From positions 45,620,124 through 45,684,123 of the forward strand of contig OY743169.1 of NCBI GenBank assembly GCA_963555705.1: DNA of 64,000 nucleotides. Direction: 5' to 3'. Made by a program: the position numbers and the translations under genes. The notes under the pieces were generated by a model, which ran no database searches, was not told where the DNA came from, and was given only the letters and a program-made list of their open reading frames with translations. Below, piece after piece: positions 54,380 to 64,000 of the stretch. The stretch comes from Ligustrum vulgare. Its lineage: Eukaryota; Streptophyta; Magnoliopsida; Lamiales; Oleaceae. How positions within the stretch are numbered: position 1 is the first letter of the stretch; each line of letters opens with the position of its first letter.

Positions 54380-55099
54380 CTTACTGTTACGACCATGACT
54401 AATTTTACATGACACGTCATCCATATGGGCCCACTAGGGGATCCACAAAACATCCATTCACATAATCATGACCCACAGGCCAAACCGTGGATACCAAATT
54501 TGCTGGACTCTTACATGCCTAGGTACCCCTATGCCGAGGTGATCCTATGCTGAGGTACCCCTATGTCCGGGTGATGCTATGTCGAGGTACCCTTATGCCG
54601 AGGTACTCCTAAGCCGAAGTGAGTACCCTGGAAAGGTGACAAGATAGCTTGATGCGACAACATCTTTAAAGGGATTTGATGGTTACTTTATCCCTGTGAC
54701 ATGTAGTAATGATTATAGCCAAAGAAATGGTTTACCTCATGAATAGTTAGGATCTCGCCATGTGTAAAGCATAACACGTGTCACAATATAAGAGAATTAC
54801 TCATTCTATAAATAGAGCACACTTGCCTCCAAGGAAAATATTGGTAATTCAATACTCTAACTTAATATATAAAATCTCACTCCCTTTTCTCTCTTTTACA
54901 TATTTACATTTCCCGCACCCAATATATATTCACTTGAAATGAGTACTGACTTTGGCATTGGAGTGCAAACGGGAGCCACCTCGGCCCCCTTTGCAAACTG
55001 ATTGTTTATCATAGTGCGCAGGAGATCCACGTGTTCAAGAGGGAGGAGCTGAGACGTGTTGGTCCAAGGTCCAGCTGGATTTTGTGGTCAACATCTTAC
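54380..55099 (+). mobile_element. Solo LTR inside the Helitron gene, TSD CTTAC
   Basis: CTTAC occurs on both sides (54380-54384 and 55095-55099). Helitron coding is collinear across it: minus-strand ...DAVR(C) on the right and KRYPKIF then GYPVYRHRD on the left. The LTR (54385-55094, 710 bp) starts TGTTACGACC and ends GGTCAACAT; the final T lies outside the usual TG...CA, so the duplication or end may have shifted by a base. A ctataaatagag TATA box is at 54805-54816, and the wording near the 3' end (actgactttggcattggagt) is typical of plant gypsy LTRs. Confidence 0.85.
54519..54628. repeat. 16-bp tandem repeat within the solo LTR
   Basis: Six to seven drifted copies of cgaggtacccctatgc, some with tgat for tacc. 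It lies in the upstream (U3) part of the LTR. Confidence 0.75.
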
Positions 55100-56810
55100 A
55101 GCATCGACCATTAGACATGCAAGGAGAATCATTACACCGCATGGACCATGAATCATTAGATCTTTCACAACGATATAGGAGTGTGGATCAATCAACTTAT
55201 CAAGAATTTCAGCGAAAATTATATTGTTAATATGTTCTGTATTAGTATACATCGAATCTTTTTTCAGGAATAGCAAATGTGTACATGCGGCATGCCACAC
55301 TTTTGAAACTCAATTGTATAGGTCACTAAATTTAAAATATATATATATTAATTTTTTTTTTCAAATGCAACGTTTATAACAAAATAAATAAAAAAATGAA
55401 AACATGATATTAAATAATATAACAATAAATATTTAAATAAATTCTTTCTGTACCTGATCTAACTAAACCAAATACCTCATTATGCCTGAGATCTTTAATG
55501 AGTAATTCCAACTTCATCTTAAACACTCTGCACAATATTTATGGTCGGTCCTCTGGCCGTAACCCTCTATCTTGAGGATAATGAACAATCTCTGGCCATT
55601 TAGGATTACCCGGGAAAGTGATAAACAAATTAGGATAGCCTACCCATAGGCTTATAGCCATTGCATCTTAGTAGTTATGGATCATGTATTGCGCACTATC
55701 AGTATATGACGATAGTAAATAAATTCTCCTGCCGTGCATAGAAGGATTTCTTTGACCTCGTAACAATGCATCATCTAATCCACAATACATGTGACATCTC
55801 AATTCTTTCTGATTTGTACGTATGCAAGTGAGACGTGAAGTCTCAACCATTGAGTACGCATCAACCACAAATTGTTTAAAAAGTCTTCTGGAGAACAAAA
55901 TATTAGGTGATTCGGTATCTCTTTCTTGTAGTCTGTAAGAAAAAAAATCCCTCATAGACACTCATTTCTGACCACCGGTTGTTATAGAATGAGAGTCTTC
56001 TAATAGAATATCTTCTCTGTAACCATCTTGACCTAACAGACCGGTGCAAGTCTCAATGATAATATCTCTATCACCAGTAATTGTTTCAAAATCACCAACA
56101 ATCAATAGTGTTATGTAGTCTTTCTCTGGAATGTTGTAACGCCGACCATCATCAGTTCACCGTCTTACAAGTCTAAGCCTTACATTTTTCGATTCCTCCA
56201 TATGCAATGTGTCTCAGGCCATTCGAAATGACTTTGCAAGTAGATTGTGCTCAACCAACATATTTTTTTGATCATCTACTATTTTCTCATGCAACCTACA
56301 TTCACTTGAGGCTTATCTGAAACATAAATTAGCTAATAGGTAAGAAATTAACAAACTTAATAACTGGTATCCATATGCAACATATATATTTAATAGAACA
56401 TACCCAATAGCTTGTAGTCTATTTGATATCTCATTTTCAGTATCATATATATACAATTGAGCAAACTTCAGTGATCTCCCCTCAACTGGCAACAAACTTC
56501 CAATATAATGATAATTTTGATCATGCAATCTAAATACGGAAGGCGACTTACCGTTATTTATGCTCAAATCAATCTTCCCTCCTATAGAAATAAAGGAAAA
56601 CATCATTTTGTACAGTCGGATATTTTCAATGAAATGTTTGCTTAATTGATCTTTGCCAAATAGTAGTTCGTTGAATATTTGTGGGGTTCTTCCATCATGG
56701 GTAACTTCACTTTCCCAAGCATGCAACATTTTGAAGATTTGGAAATCGACATGTCTTGTATCGCTTGTTCGTTCTCTCCTCAAAGCAGAAAAAAGTATTA
56801 CAAAACTCAC
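55088..56810 (-). pseudogene. Helitron N-terminal and Rep (HUH) region, decayed
   Basis: From right to left: ENIRLYKMMFSFISIGGKID, SLLPVEGRSLKFAQLYIYDT and ENEISNRLQAI (56313-56640); MSMRDFFSYRLQERDTES, LFKQFVVDAYSMVETSRLTC and a GLDDALLRGQR segment (55668-55961); then the Rep HUH site, read as EFQKCGMPHVHI near 55265-55320, followed after a frame change by FAEILDKLIDPHSYIVVKDL and MIHGPCG (55130-55220). Rep nicks and rejoins single strands. Stops and shifts make it non-functional. Confidence 0.85.
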
Positions 56811-57076
56811 ACTTGTTGGAAGGATCGCCTAAGTCCGTGTATTATGTTGATACATTAATATTTATTTATCGTTATCAACTTAATAGTCGAAAAAATAATA
56901 AATTTTAAATTCATATATATATATATATAAGAAATACTTTCCTCCATATGCGGATGTAAGGAAATATACATTTATCAAACACTTAAATACATATGATATA
57001 ATTTTTTTTTTTTACACTTGAGGATCAATTTCATTTTTATACATATTGTGTGCAATTGTAAATAATGGTAATAAAT
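56811..57076. other. AT-rich non-coding stretch
   Basis: Contains a TA run at about 56916-56929 and a T-tract near 57003. The 5' end of the Helitron was not found. Confidence 0.4.
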
Positions 57077-57717
57077 GTTCGCTAAAATCGTGTACCGCAA
57101 GCGCACAGGTTGCGTTCAAGTAATAAACTGGACTTTATGAGTTCGGGTTGTCGATCCCACAAGGAATGTATACTCAATTAGACACTCTAGTTAATTTAAT
57201 TTCAACAACGGCGTCACACAATAAGTTTTTGATTTTTTTTTTAGTGAAAATAAAACATAAACAAACAAACTTTAAATTTTAACAACAATAAGAAAAAATG
57301 GAATATTAAAAAGTTGGGATTCATGATTTCACTTATACAACACTTGATTAATTTGCATTTTGTAAATAAAATTAACTACTTAAGATAGACAAATGCAAGA
57401 CAATAAACATAAATCAAAATACACAATATTAAAAGACAATAATCATAAATTGAAATGCTTGAAAGTAAATAACTCAAAATATATAAACAAACTTAAAATA
57501 ACTAAGTGAAGTTAAGTAACACCAATCATCCCAACAAAATACTATTTAGCCTATAAACAAAATTAACTCATAACAAAGTAACAACAACATTTAACAACTA
57601 AAAAAATCATTTTAACAACAAACTAACATAAATGATTAGTAAATAAACTTCAACAAAAAAAAAAAAAGCTTGAAATTAAACAAAGCAAGTAAAAATACAA
57701 AAGCTTAAAAGATAAAC
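57077..57717 (-). repeat. Truncated Athila/Tat-like LTR
   Basis: TGTTCGCTAAAATCG and then caagcgcacaggttgcgttc and tgtcgatcccacaagg are the minus-strand 3' end of a gypsy LTR of the style ending at 24705 (complement TGTTCGCTAG). No primer site lies on its left, so it is a solo or 3' LTR. After 640 bp it is cut off by the next LTR. Confidence 0.55.
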
Positions 57718-58645
57718 TGTAACGCCCCGAATTCCGTGGAGCTCGGGACGCCACGTCGTCCTTTAAATTTGATTTTATTGCAGAAAATCAATTTAATTCA
57801 AAGCCTCACATTCATTATTTGGAACATCAGCGGAAACTTAATTAATTGAAAATATAGAACAATACATAAAACTTAGGTCTCAATTGTTTAAATAAAATTA
57901 ACGATAAATAATCCAATCAGTAATATTCGTAAATTGACTAAAAATTTCATCATCTATTAAATTTGCCACCGCTGTCATTTCATTCGCCGCCTTCTCCAAG
58001 ATCTGCAAAAACTGTTAAAATAATGGAATGAGTATTTCGAAAAATACTCAGTAGACTCATCGCCAATAATTAATTTACAGAATAATTGAACACGTAATTA
58101 TGCAATCATACAGTGACATCATCATCATATTCTTGGGCTCTTGTATTTTCAAAATCAAGGCTGTTAAAATCATAGGGTGTGGGTAGTCTCGTCTCGTGCA
58201 CTTAAGGCACATAAGTTATGCATAACATCATCATTTCTCATCTTATCTCATAAGACATATTCTTTTCTCGTCTCATGCATCAAAGCATGTAAATCACGTA
58301 ATTTCACATAAGACATGCAATTATAATTTAAACTAATTAGTGGGGGCGAGTCTACCTCAAATCACGAGTCTGAAAGTTAAGCAAGAATGTTCACGTTGTT
58401 CTTCTAACTGTCCAAGCGCATTGTCTAGCCAATAGTAAATAAACCTTAAAGTGGTATTTGGAAATCAAATGTTTCAATTGAAAGAGCTTTAAAAGAAGAA
58501 ATAAAAGTTTAGGGATTAAAATTAAAATCAAACATAGTTGGGATTTGAAAATAGTTGAAATCAAAATAAATGATTTGCAAAAGCTTATGAGTTGAATAAA
58601 ATATTTTAAAACCAAAAGATCAAAATAATACTTTAAAGTTGAGGG
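57718..58645 (-). repeat. Partial gypsy LTR, minus orientation
   Basis: Starts TGTAACGCCCCGAATTCCG, the complement of a typical LTR end (CGGGGCGTTACA). There is no primer site to its left. It is interrupted on the right by the TG of the LTR at 58646, so its other end is missing or lies beyond the window. Confidence 0.5.
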
Positions 58646-60872
58646 TGTAATACCGCTTTTTCGTTTTACGTGCTTTCTTGGATTTCGCGTAATTTTTTCT
58701 ATTAATGTCTCTATTAATCATTTTGACATTATTATTGTTGATATTTATTTGAATTATTTTGCAGTGGGAGGAATGGGACGCCGTCTCGTTCAATGTGCCA
58801 AATATGTCAATTAAAAGTTTATAAATCATCTACATGAAATTTTATGCCTAATAATTTATTTTAATTGTTACTTGCCAAATTCTATTTTTTTATTGAGTCA
58901 TAATTTGCCTAAATTGCATAAATTGAAATTGTCGAGTTTAGTGGCACTTTGAATTTAATTGAGGGTTGGGGGCTTAAATTGCCAAATTAAGAGAGTTTGG
59001 GGTTGATTTGTAAATTACCCAAAATTTATACTAAACCTAACCTAATAACCCTCAAACCCGTCCCTCACTCAGGCTCTCTCTCACTCTCACGCCACTCTCT
59101 GTCTCGGTATCTCTCTCTCTCTCGCCGCTCACACTCAAGCTTCCGTCTCTCTCGCCTCTCACCAAACCGCAACCTCTCGCCGGCAACGTCGCCGACCGCC
59201 AGTCACCAACCTAACACGGTAACACACTACTTCCCTCGATCGCGCACCCACACTCACAAGACACAACACACCCGCGGGCTGCACACAACACACACACTCG
59301 AAAACATGTATATAATGATGTGTGTGTATCTATATATTATACATATATGTGATTTTTTTTACATTGGGTGATAGTTAAATTTCAAAATTTTAAAATGCTA
59401 AAATTCAGATTGGGGGTAACGTTTATATGTGTGTGTATATAGTTATACATACATATTTATATAATTCATATTTGAAGTTTTTAAGAATTTATGATTTTAA
59501 TTGTGTTAACTTACTGTTTGAACCTAATTGTTAATCAAGATAACGGTAAATGCTAAGGACGTCAAGTAAGTAAACTTCCCCCTATTTTCATAGAAGTTGA
59601 ATGTAAATGTGAAAGTTATGTGTAAATGACTGTCGTGCAACTTACTTGCTTTGATGAATTGCATTTACATTATGAAAGCATATGTTATTGAGAAGAATGT
59701 TTAAGCATGCACATTATCATGTCATTGCATCATCAAGCATGCATTGACATCGAAATTTGGAAGTCAAATGTTTTAAATGAAAGAAATGTGTCAAAGTGCA
59801 AGTTTGTTCAAAAGTTATGTATCCCAAGTTTTTAAAGAATGAATGGGTGTGCTTCTAGTTCATGAAAGATGCGAGTGGGAAATGGGGCGCGGGGGACCGG
59901 CGTACCCGAATGTAATGAACCGCCTTGCGGTGGGAAAGTGAATGTTACACCGCTTTGCGGTGGGAAAGTGAATGTTACACCGCTTCGCGGTGGGAAAGTG
60001 AATGTTAAACCGCTTTGCGGTGGAAATGCGCATGTTAATCTGGTTCCAAATAAGAATGGCCCACTGTTATCTGATTGACTAGAAGTTACACCAAGTGAGC
60101 TCACGATGGAATGAAGTGAAAGTTTTGAAATGTCAAGTGAAAGATTGAAAAGTTTGAAAGTTTTGAAAGGTTAAAGTGAATGGGGATACATATTTCAAAG
60201 TTTAAAGCATTTCATGTCATAAGCATGCATTCATGCATAAAGTTTACTTACTGAGCTTTAGCTCACCCCAATCCCTCCCCAACATTTCAGGTGATGAAAG
60301 CTAGGTGATCCGAGGAGAGCACTTGGTGACAGACTCAGGCTACACCGCTTCAAGTTTTTAAAGAAAATAAAGTTAAAATTTGAAGTTAATTAAGTTTATA
60401 ATTAATTATTTCTTAATTCATTCATTTTATGTTGATAATCGTTTGGTTGAGATTAGTTTTAAATTAGTTATGGAATTTCTAATATTGGTTATATTATCAC
60501 TTATTGCACTTAATTGAAGCTTATTGATACAAAATGTTGTGTTGAGGAGTTTGGGGATTGAGTTTGAAATAATGTGGTGATGTTGGAGTTTGAAGTAGAA
60601 TTGAGGTTGTATGGTGAATATTGGATTTCTATTTGAGTTGAGTTTATGTTGTAAAATGGTTTTGATGTCCCCCTACAGGTTGGTTAAGTCCAATTTATAG
60701 AGGAGACTCTGTCGAAATTTCTATAAGATTTTAAAAATAGAAAATAAAAAGGTTGAAGTTTTTAAATGATTTGTTTTCCGCATTTTAATGTTTAAACGTT
60801 TTAAATTCCGCATTTAATGTGAATGGAAGTTAACACGCCTAGGTTTAAGGTTTTGAAACTTGGGGTGTTACA
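58646..60872 (+). repeat. 5' LTR of a Tekay/Del-like gypsy element (about 2.2 kb)
   Basis: Runs from TGTAATACCGC to GGGGTGTTACA, directly followed by a primer site. It contains a CT-rich tract (59070-59170) that can be read as a serine/arginine-rich peptide but looks like low-complexity leader DNA, and the hairpin minisatellite at 59920. The left boundary is chosen by the TG at the junction with the preceding LTR and is less certain than the right. Confidence 0.65.
59920..60039. repeat. 30-bp minisatellite, four units, each with a hairpin
   Basis: Units start at 59920, 59950, 59980 and 60010. Each is ccgctttgcggtgggaaagt plus gaatgttaca with small changes. The first 11 bases (CCGC-TTT-GCGG) form a perfect small hairpin, and the loop base change in unit 3 (TTC) keeps the stem. 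The long open frames across it on both strands follow from the 30-bp period. Confidence 0.9.
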
Positions 60873-60875
60873 TTT

Positions 60876-60888
60876 TTGGTATCAGAGC
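60876..60888 (+). other. Primer binding site of the gypsy element at the right edge
   Basis: TTGGTATCAGAGC, four bases after the LTR end at 60872. Confidence 0.88.
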
Positions 60889-63800
60889 TAAGAGTTTTAA
60901 AAGCGATTCTGTAGACTTTTAAAATTATTTGAAATGGTTCGGGTACTGAGTCACGCCTCAAGTGCTTCTCCCTCGATCATCTGGTAAGTTAAATTTTGTT
61001 TAAATTATGCAATGTTATGTGATGTTCCAGTTATCACAATCTCTTGCATGTTAATGTGTAATGTTGTAAAGTGAAATGTCAAGAATGTAGTTTGTGAATA
61101 TAATGAGTATATCTTCGTTATGTAAATGAAGAAGTGAGAAAGTAATGGTTATTAAAAATTTGGGTGCTGTTTATTAGATCTTTTTGTGAAATAAGAAATG
61201 AATATGAATGGTATATCGGCACGAGAGTATACAATGTCCAAACGAGAAGTTGAGAAGTCATCGAACTTAGTATTAAGCACTGATCGTATTTGATCTCGGG
61301 ACTACCCACTCATTTGATAGTCCAACAGTTATAGGAAAAATTGATTTACCCATTTCAATAGCTGGAGACCAAGTTTATATTGTCAACGCCATTTGAAGAA
61401 TTGTTGAACTAAAGTTATGTGTTGAGAAATGTCCCAATCATGGTGAATGGGAAGGAGTAGATGATGGATTTCATAACACTGAATACCCACAAACTTGATG
61501 TCATACTAGGAATGAGATGATTATTATGGTATAAGGTTTCAATCACTGGCTACGTTAAGGTGGTATCTGAACCTTCAAATGAAACCCTTTTTCGCCTTGT
61601 TGAGGTTAGAACTTTCATATCGATATTATCAGTGATGAAGGCTCGTCAATTGATGAATAAGAGTTATTAGGCCTACCTGGTTGCAATAATTGAAGTGTCT
61701 AAGGTGAATACTTCTCTCGAACAAATTTCAGTTATTCGAGAATGACTAAAGATTTCTCAGACAATCTTTGTGATTTACCGCCTAAAAGAGAAATTGAATT
61801 CGTCATCGATTAAGTGCGCAACTCTAGTATCCAAGGTATAATATCGGATGACTCCTTCGTAACTTAAAAGAGCTCAAAGTGCAACTATAGAATCTCATGG
61901 ACAAAGGTTTTGTTCGACCTAGCTTTTTTGCCATGGGGTGCTCAGGAGCTATACATGAAGAAGAAAGATGGTTTTATGAGACTTTGCATAATTGAAATTA
62001 GACATAGCAAAACCAATTTTATGAAGTTGTGAAGAGATGTTGAGATTATAAGTGATATGATTTTATTGAGACTTTTATGAGAAGAATTATGAAATTTGAG
62101 ATTTAAAGATTTGATTCTTAATTATTGGGAATTAAGGAATGGATATTGTGTTTGAGTATGAGAATTATTCCTCTATTTTGAGAGAAATTTATTATGTAAT
62201 TTGGTCTTGTGATTAAATTTTGGGAATATGATTTGTGGCATATATTTATAAGTATGAGTAGTCTTTTGAGCCATCTAATGTATTGAAGGAAGTGAGATAT
62301 TGATATTGGAAATTATGATTTGAAATTGTTATGTTGATTTGTGACTAATATGTTATTGGATATACTACATAGAGAGAATATTCAGGTAATTTCTATCGTT
62401 TTAATTATTTTGGTGATATTTGGTGATAAAGAAGTTTTAGAGATGACAAATTATTATGGTTTGATATGTTTTTAAAGAAATAGTAAAGATTTATTGAAAT
62501 TTGGAGAGAATTTTCCATGGGCTTACAGAGATTAATGAAGAGACGTGATGTCATTTGGGTTATTGAATAATGACTTAAGTAATCGGCAAATATTTCTTTA
62601 TACAGAGTTTAGAGGCTATGTTGAGAGCTTGCATTTTAGACCTTTGTGATGGTTAGGAAAACCATTTACCGTCTGTTGAATTTACATGTAATATGATTAT
62701 TGGGATTAGTCAGTTATCATGAATGGGAGATATTGAAAATATTTTATGGTGAGATGCCTTAAAGGAGTAACCATTTATTCAAAGTGAGAAATTGGGGACA
62801 TGCGATTGAATGTTTGGGATTATGTGAGATAATGATTGTCATAAGGTCAATTGTATATAAAAGGTATAATAGATGATTGTAAGGAATAATGTGATGATGA
62901 GAACTGAAGGTGATAATGTATTGAAATTATGAAATAAGTTGACCATCCATGAATAAGTTATGTTGTATTTGGTTCTAAGTGGAAATTCAAAGAATGATGA
63001 ATCTCAGTCATGGAAAATGAATCAGGATTTCCTCATAATGTGAATGATTCACTGATGTACATTAAGTTTTCAATATTGATGAAAGAAACTTTATCAGGTC
63101 CTAGATTTGTACAAATATTGCAGAAGTAATGCATCTGATCGGAGGAAGGTTTATGATAGTACATACCATGAAATTGTGGAGATTATTATTGATGGTATCT
63201 TGATTCAAAAATAAGAAATGAAATTTTAGGCAATTGTCCTTGTGGATAGGATTTATGGAAAATGAGAATAAGACTTCACAATGATTATTTATTATGGAGT
63301 AGTGTGCAGAAAGAGTGACAATGGTAGGATCCAAGATTTATTGATTTTGAGAGATTGATATATAATCTTAGTGAGCATATTGACGTATAAGGTTTGTGTG
63401 AAGGATATGATGGTTATTATGTTGTAATCTCAGAGAGATTGATATGATTATTTGAGGTCAGTTGTGTGACTTTACTTATAATGGGATTGTATCTTTGGGT
63501 TAAGTAAACTTGATGAGGAATTCTATATGAATCACAAAAGTCTTACTCATTAGTGATAGGTCAATGATTTATTTATAAAATACTTGGTTAGAGTATTGTT
63601 ATGATGATTCTGAAAGCATGGATTCTTAAATTAGTACTTTGGCTTTAGTTTTAAGATGAGTGTATGGTGCTGAATACTTGATTACAATATATAAGTATGG
63701 ATTACAGGATTTAAGTTGATCCTTTGATTTTAAAAGAAATGTCAGCATGTTCAGAAAGGATTTCGTTTGTGAATCTTTCCAGAAAGATTCTGTCAAAGTT

Positions 63801-64000
63801 TTAGTATTCCTACTATATATTTTGGTATGGACGACGAGTTTCACAAATTCTGGTTTATGAAGTCTTATTTTGGTCAATCTTCTTGATTTTAATTTTAAGA
63901 ATGTGATCAATCAGTATATATATATTAAGGTGTAGGCGTTAGAATAGATCCTATGAAAGGCTGAAAGTAGAAAGTTAGTGAATGGATTCATAAGTGGGAT
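60889..64000 (+). pseudogene. Decayed gypsy gag-pol interior, continuing past the window
   Basis: Around 61730-61990 the plus strand, in broken frames, reads LCDLPPKREIEFVID, LKELKVQL and LMDKGFVRPSFFAMGCSGA, matching the stretch just before and at the start of gypsy RT (GLPPKREIEF ... ELKELK ... LDKGFIRPS). Traces of protease lie near 61290-61560. From 62000 on there are no recognisable domains, but 61970-62410 is strongly alike to 10670-11210 (minus), so this interior was carried as a unit by more than one copy. Gag is largely deleted. All frames are riddled with stops. Confidence 0.7.

Noticed and set aside
59070..59170. CT-rich tract as a possible gene promoter
   Set aside because: It lies mid-LTR with no gene following; better read as LTR leader sequence.
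58997..59371. 124-residue plus-strand frame rich in Ser/Arg/Leu
   Set aside because: It is low-complexity CT-rich DNA inside an LTR, without family resemblance.
59919..60039. Hairpin units considered as a tRNA-like or small RNA cluster
   Set aside because: The stems are only 4 bp and units are identical tandem copies; no tRNA or snoRNA features.
59832..60104. Repeat-containing open frames (GGKVNVTPL and FPPQSGVTFT) on both strands
   Set aside because: The 30-bp minisatellite period is a multiple of three, so open frames on both strands are expected by chance.

Overview
This is repeat-dominated plant (eudicot-like) nuclear DNA: AT-rich, with tRNA-Met-type primer sites (TGGTATCAGAGC), plant transposon families (Ty1/copia, chromovirus and Athila/Tat-like Ty3/gypsy, L1-type LINE, hAT, CACTA, Helitron, a Tourist-like MITE), and plant-only gene pieces: a LOG cytokinin-activating enzyme, an oligopeptide transporter and a cationic amino acid transporter. 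I see no rRNA, tRNA, CRISPR or bacterial-style operon. Only one cellular gene looks complete, the LOG-like gene at 9509-10162. Almost everything else is a stack of nested, mostly dead mobile elements. I could fix several boundaries because target-site duplications (TSDs) or interrupted reading frames match across the insertions.

Layout. 1-4133: 5' part of a minus-strand copia element whose gag-pol frame is open for 854 codons to the window edge. 4.8-5.1 kb: a chromodomain remnant. 5573-7143: a non-autonomous Helitron. 7920-8076: a MITE with TSD TTA. 8.9-10.2 kb: an unrecognised ORF followed by the LOG gene. 10.6-14.3 kb: decayed minus-strand gypsy with a long LTR holding two higher-order minisatellites. 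14818-15258: an oligopeptide transporter fragment. 15359-26645: one minus-strand copia element (TSD TATAA) that contains a non-autonomous gypsy element (16135-19826, TSD CCTGG), a solo gypsy LTR (23053-24705, TSD TTAGC) and a piece of an amino acid transporter gene. 27-34.4 kb: Athila/Tat-like gypsy remains around an inverted, dead copy of the ORF+LOG pair. 34.5-37.5 kb: a broken LINE. 37.97-39.6 kb: a dead hAT transposase abutting a truncated gypsy LTR. 40.06-49.93 kb: a minus-strand CACTA transposase split by a young full-length gypsy element (42465-49283, TSD TGACA). 51.85-56.81 kb: a decayed minus-strand Helitron Rep-helicase split by a solo LTR (54385-55094, TSD CTTAC). 57-64 kb: three abutting LTRs and the decayed interior of another gypsy element.

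The most interesting structure is in the LTRs of the 42-49 kb gypsy family and of its non-autonomous relative at 16-20 kb. Upstream of the LTR TATA box each LTR carries 7-10 copies of the palindrome ACGGCCGT(AA). The spacings are near 21, 31, 42 and 52 bp, that is near whole turns of the DNA helix, and the order of spacings is kept between the two families although the spacer sequence has diverged. Also notable are the inverted duplication of the unknown-ORF + LOG block, with the dead copy lying between an Athila-like primer site and purine-tract motif, and a copia element with a transporter exon where its primer site should be.
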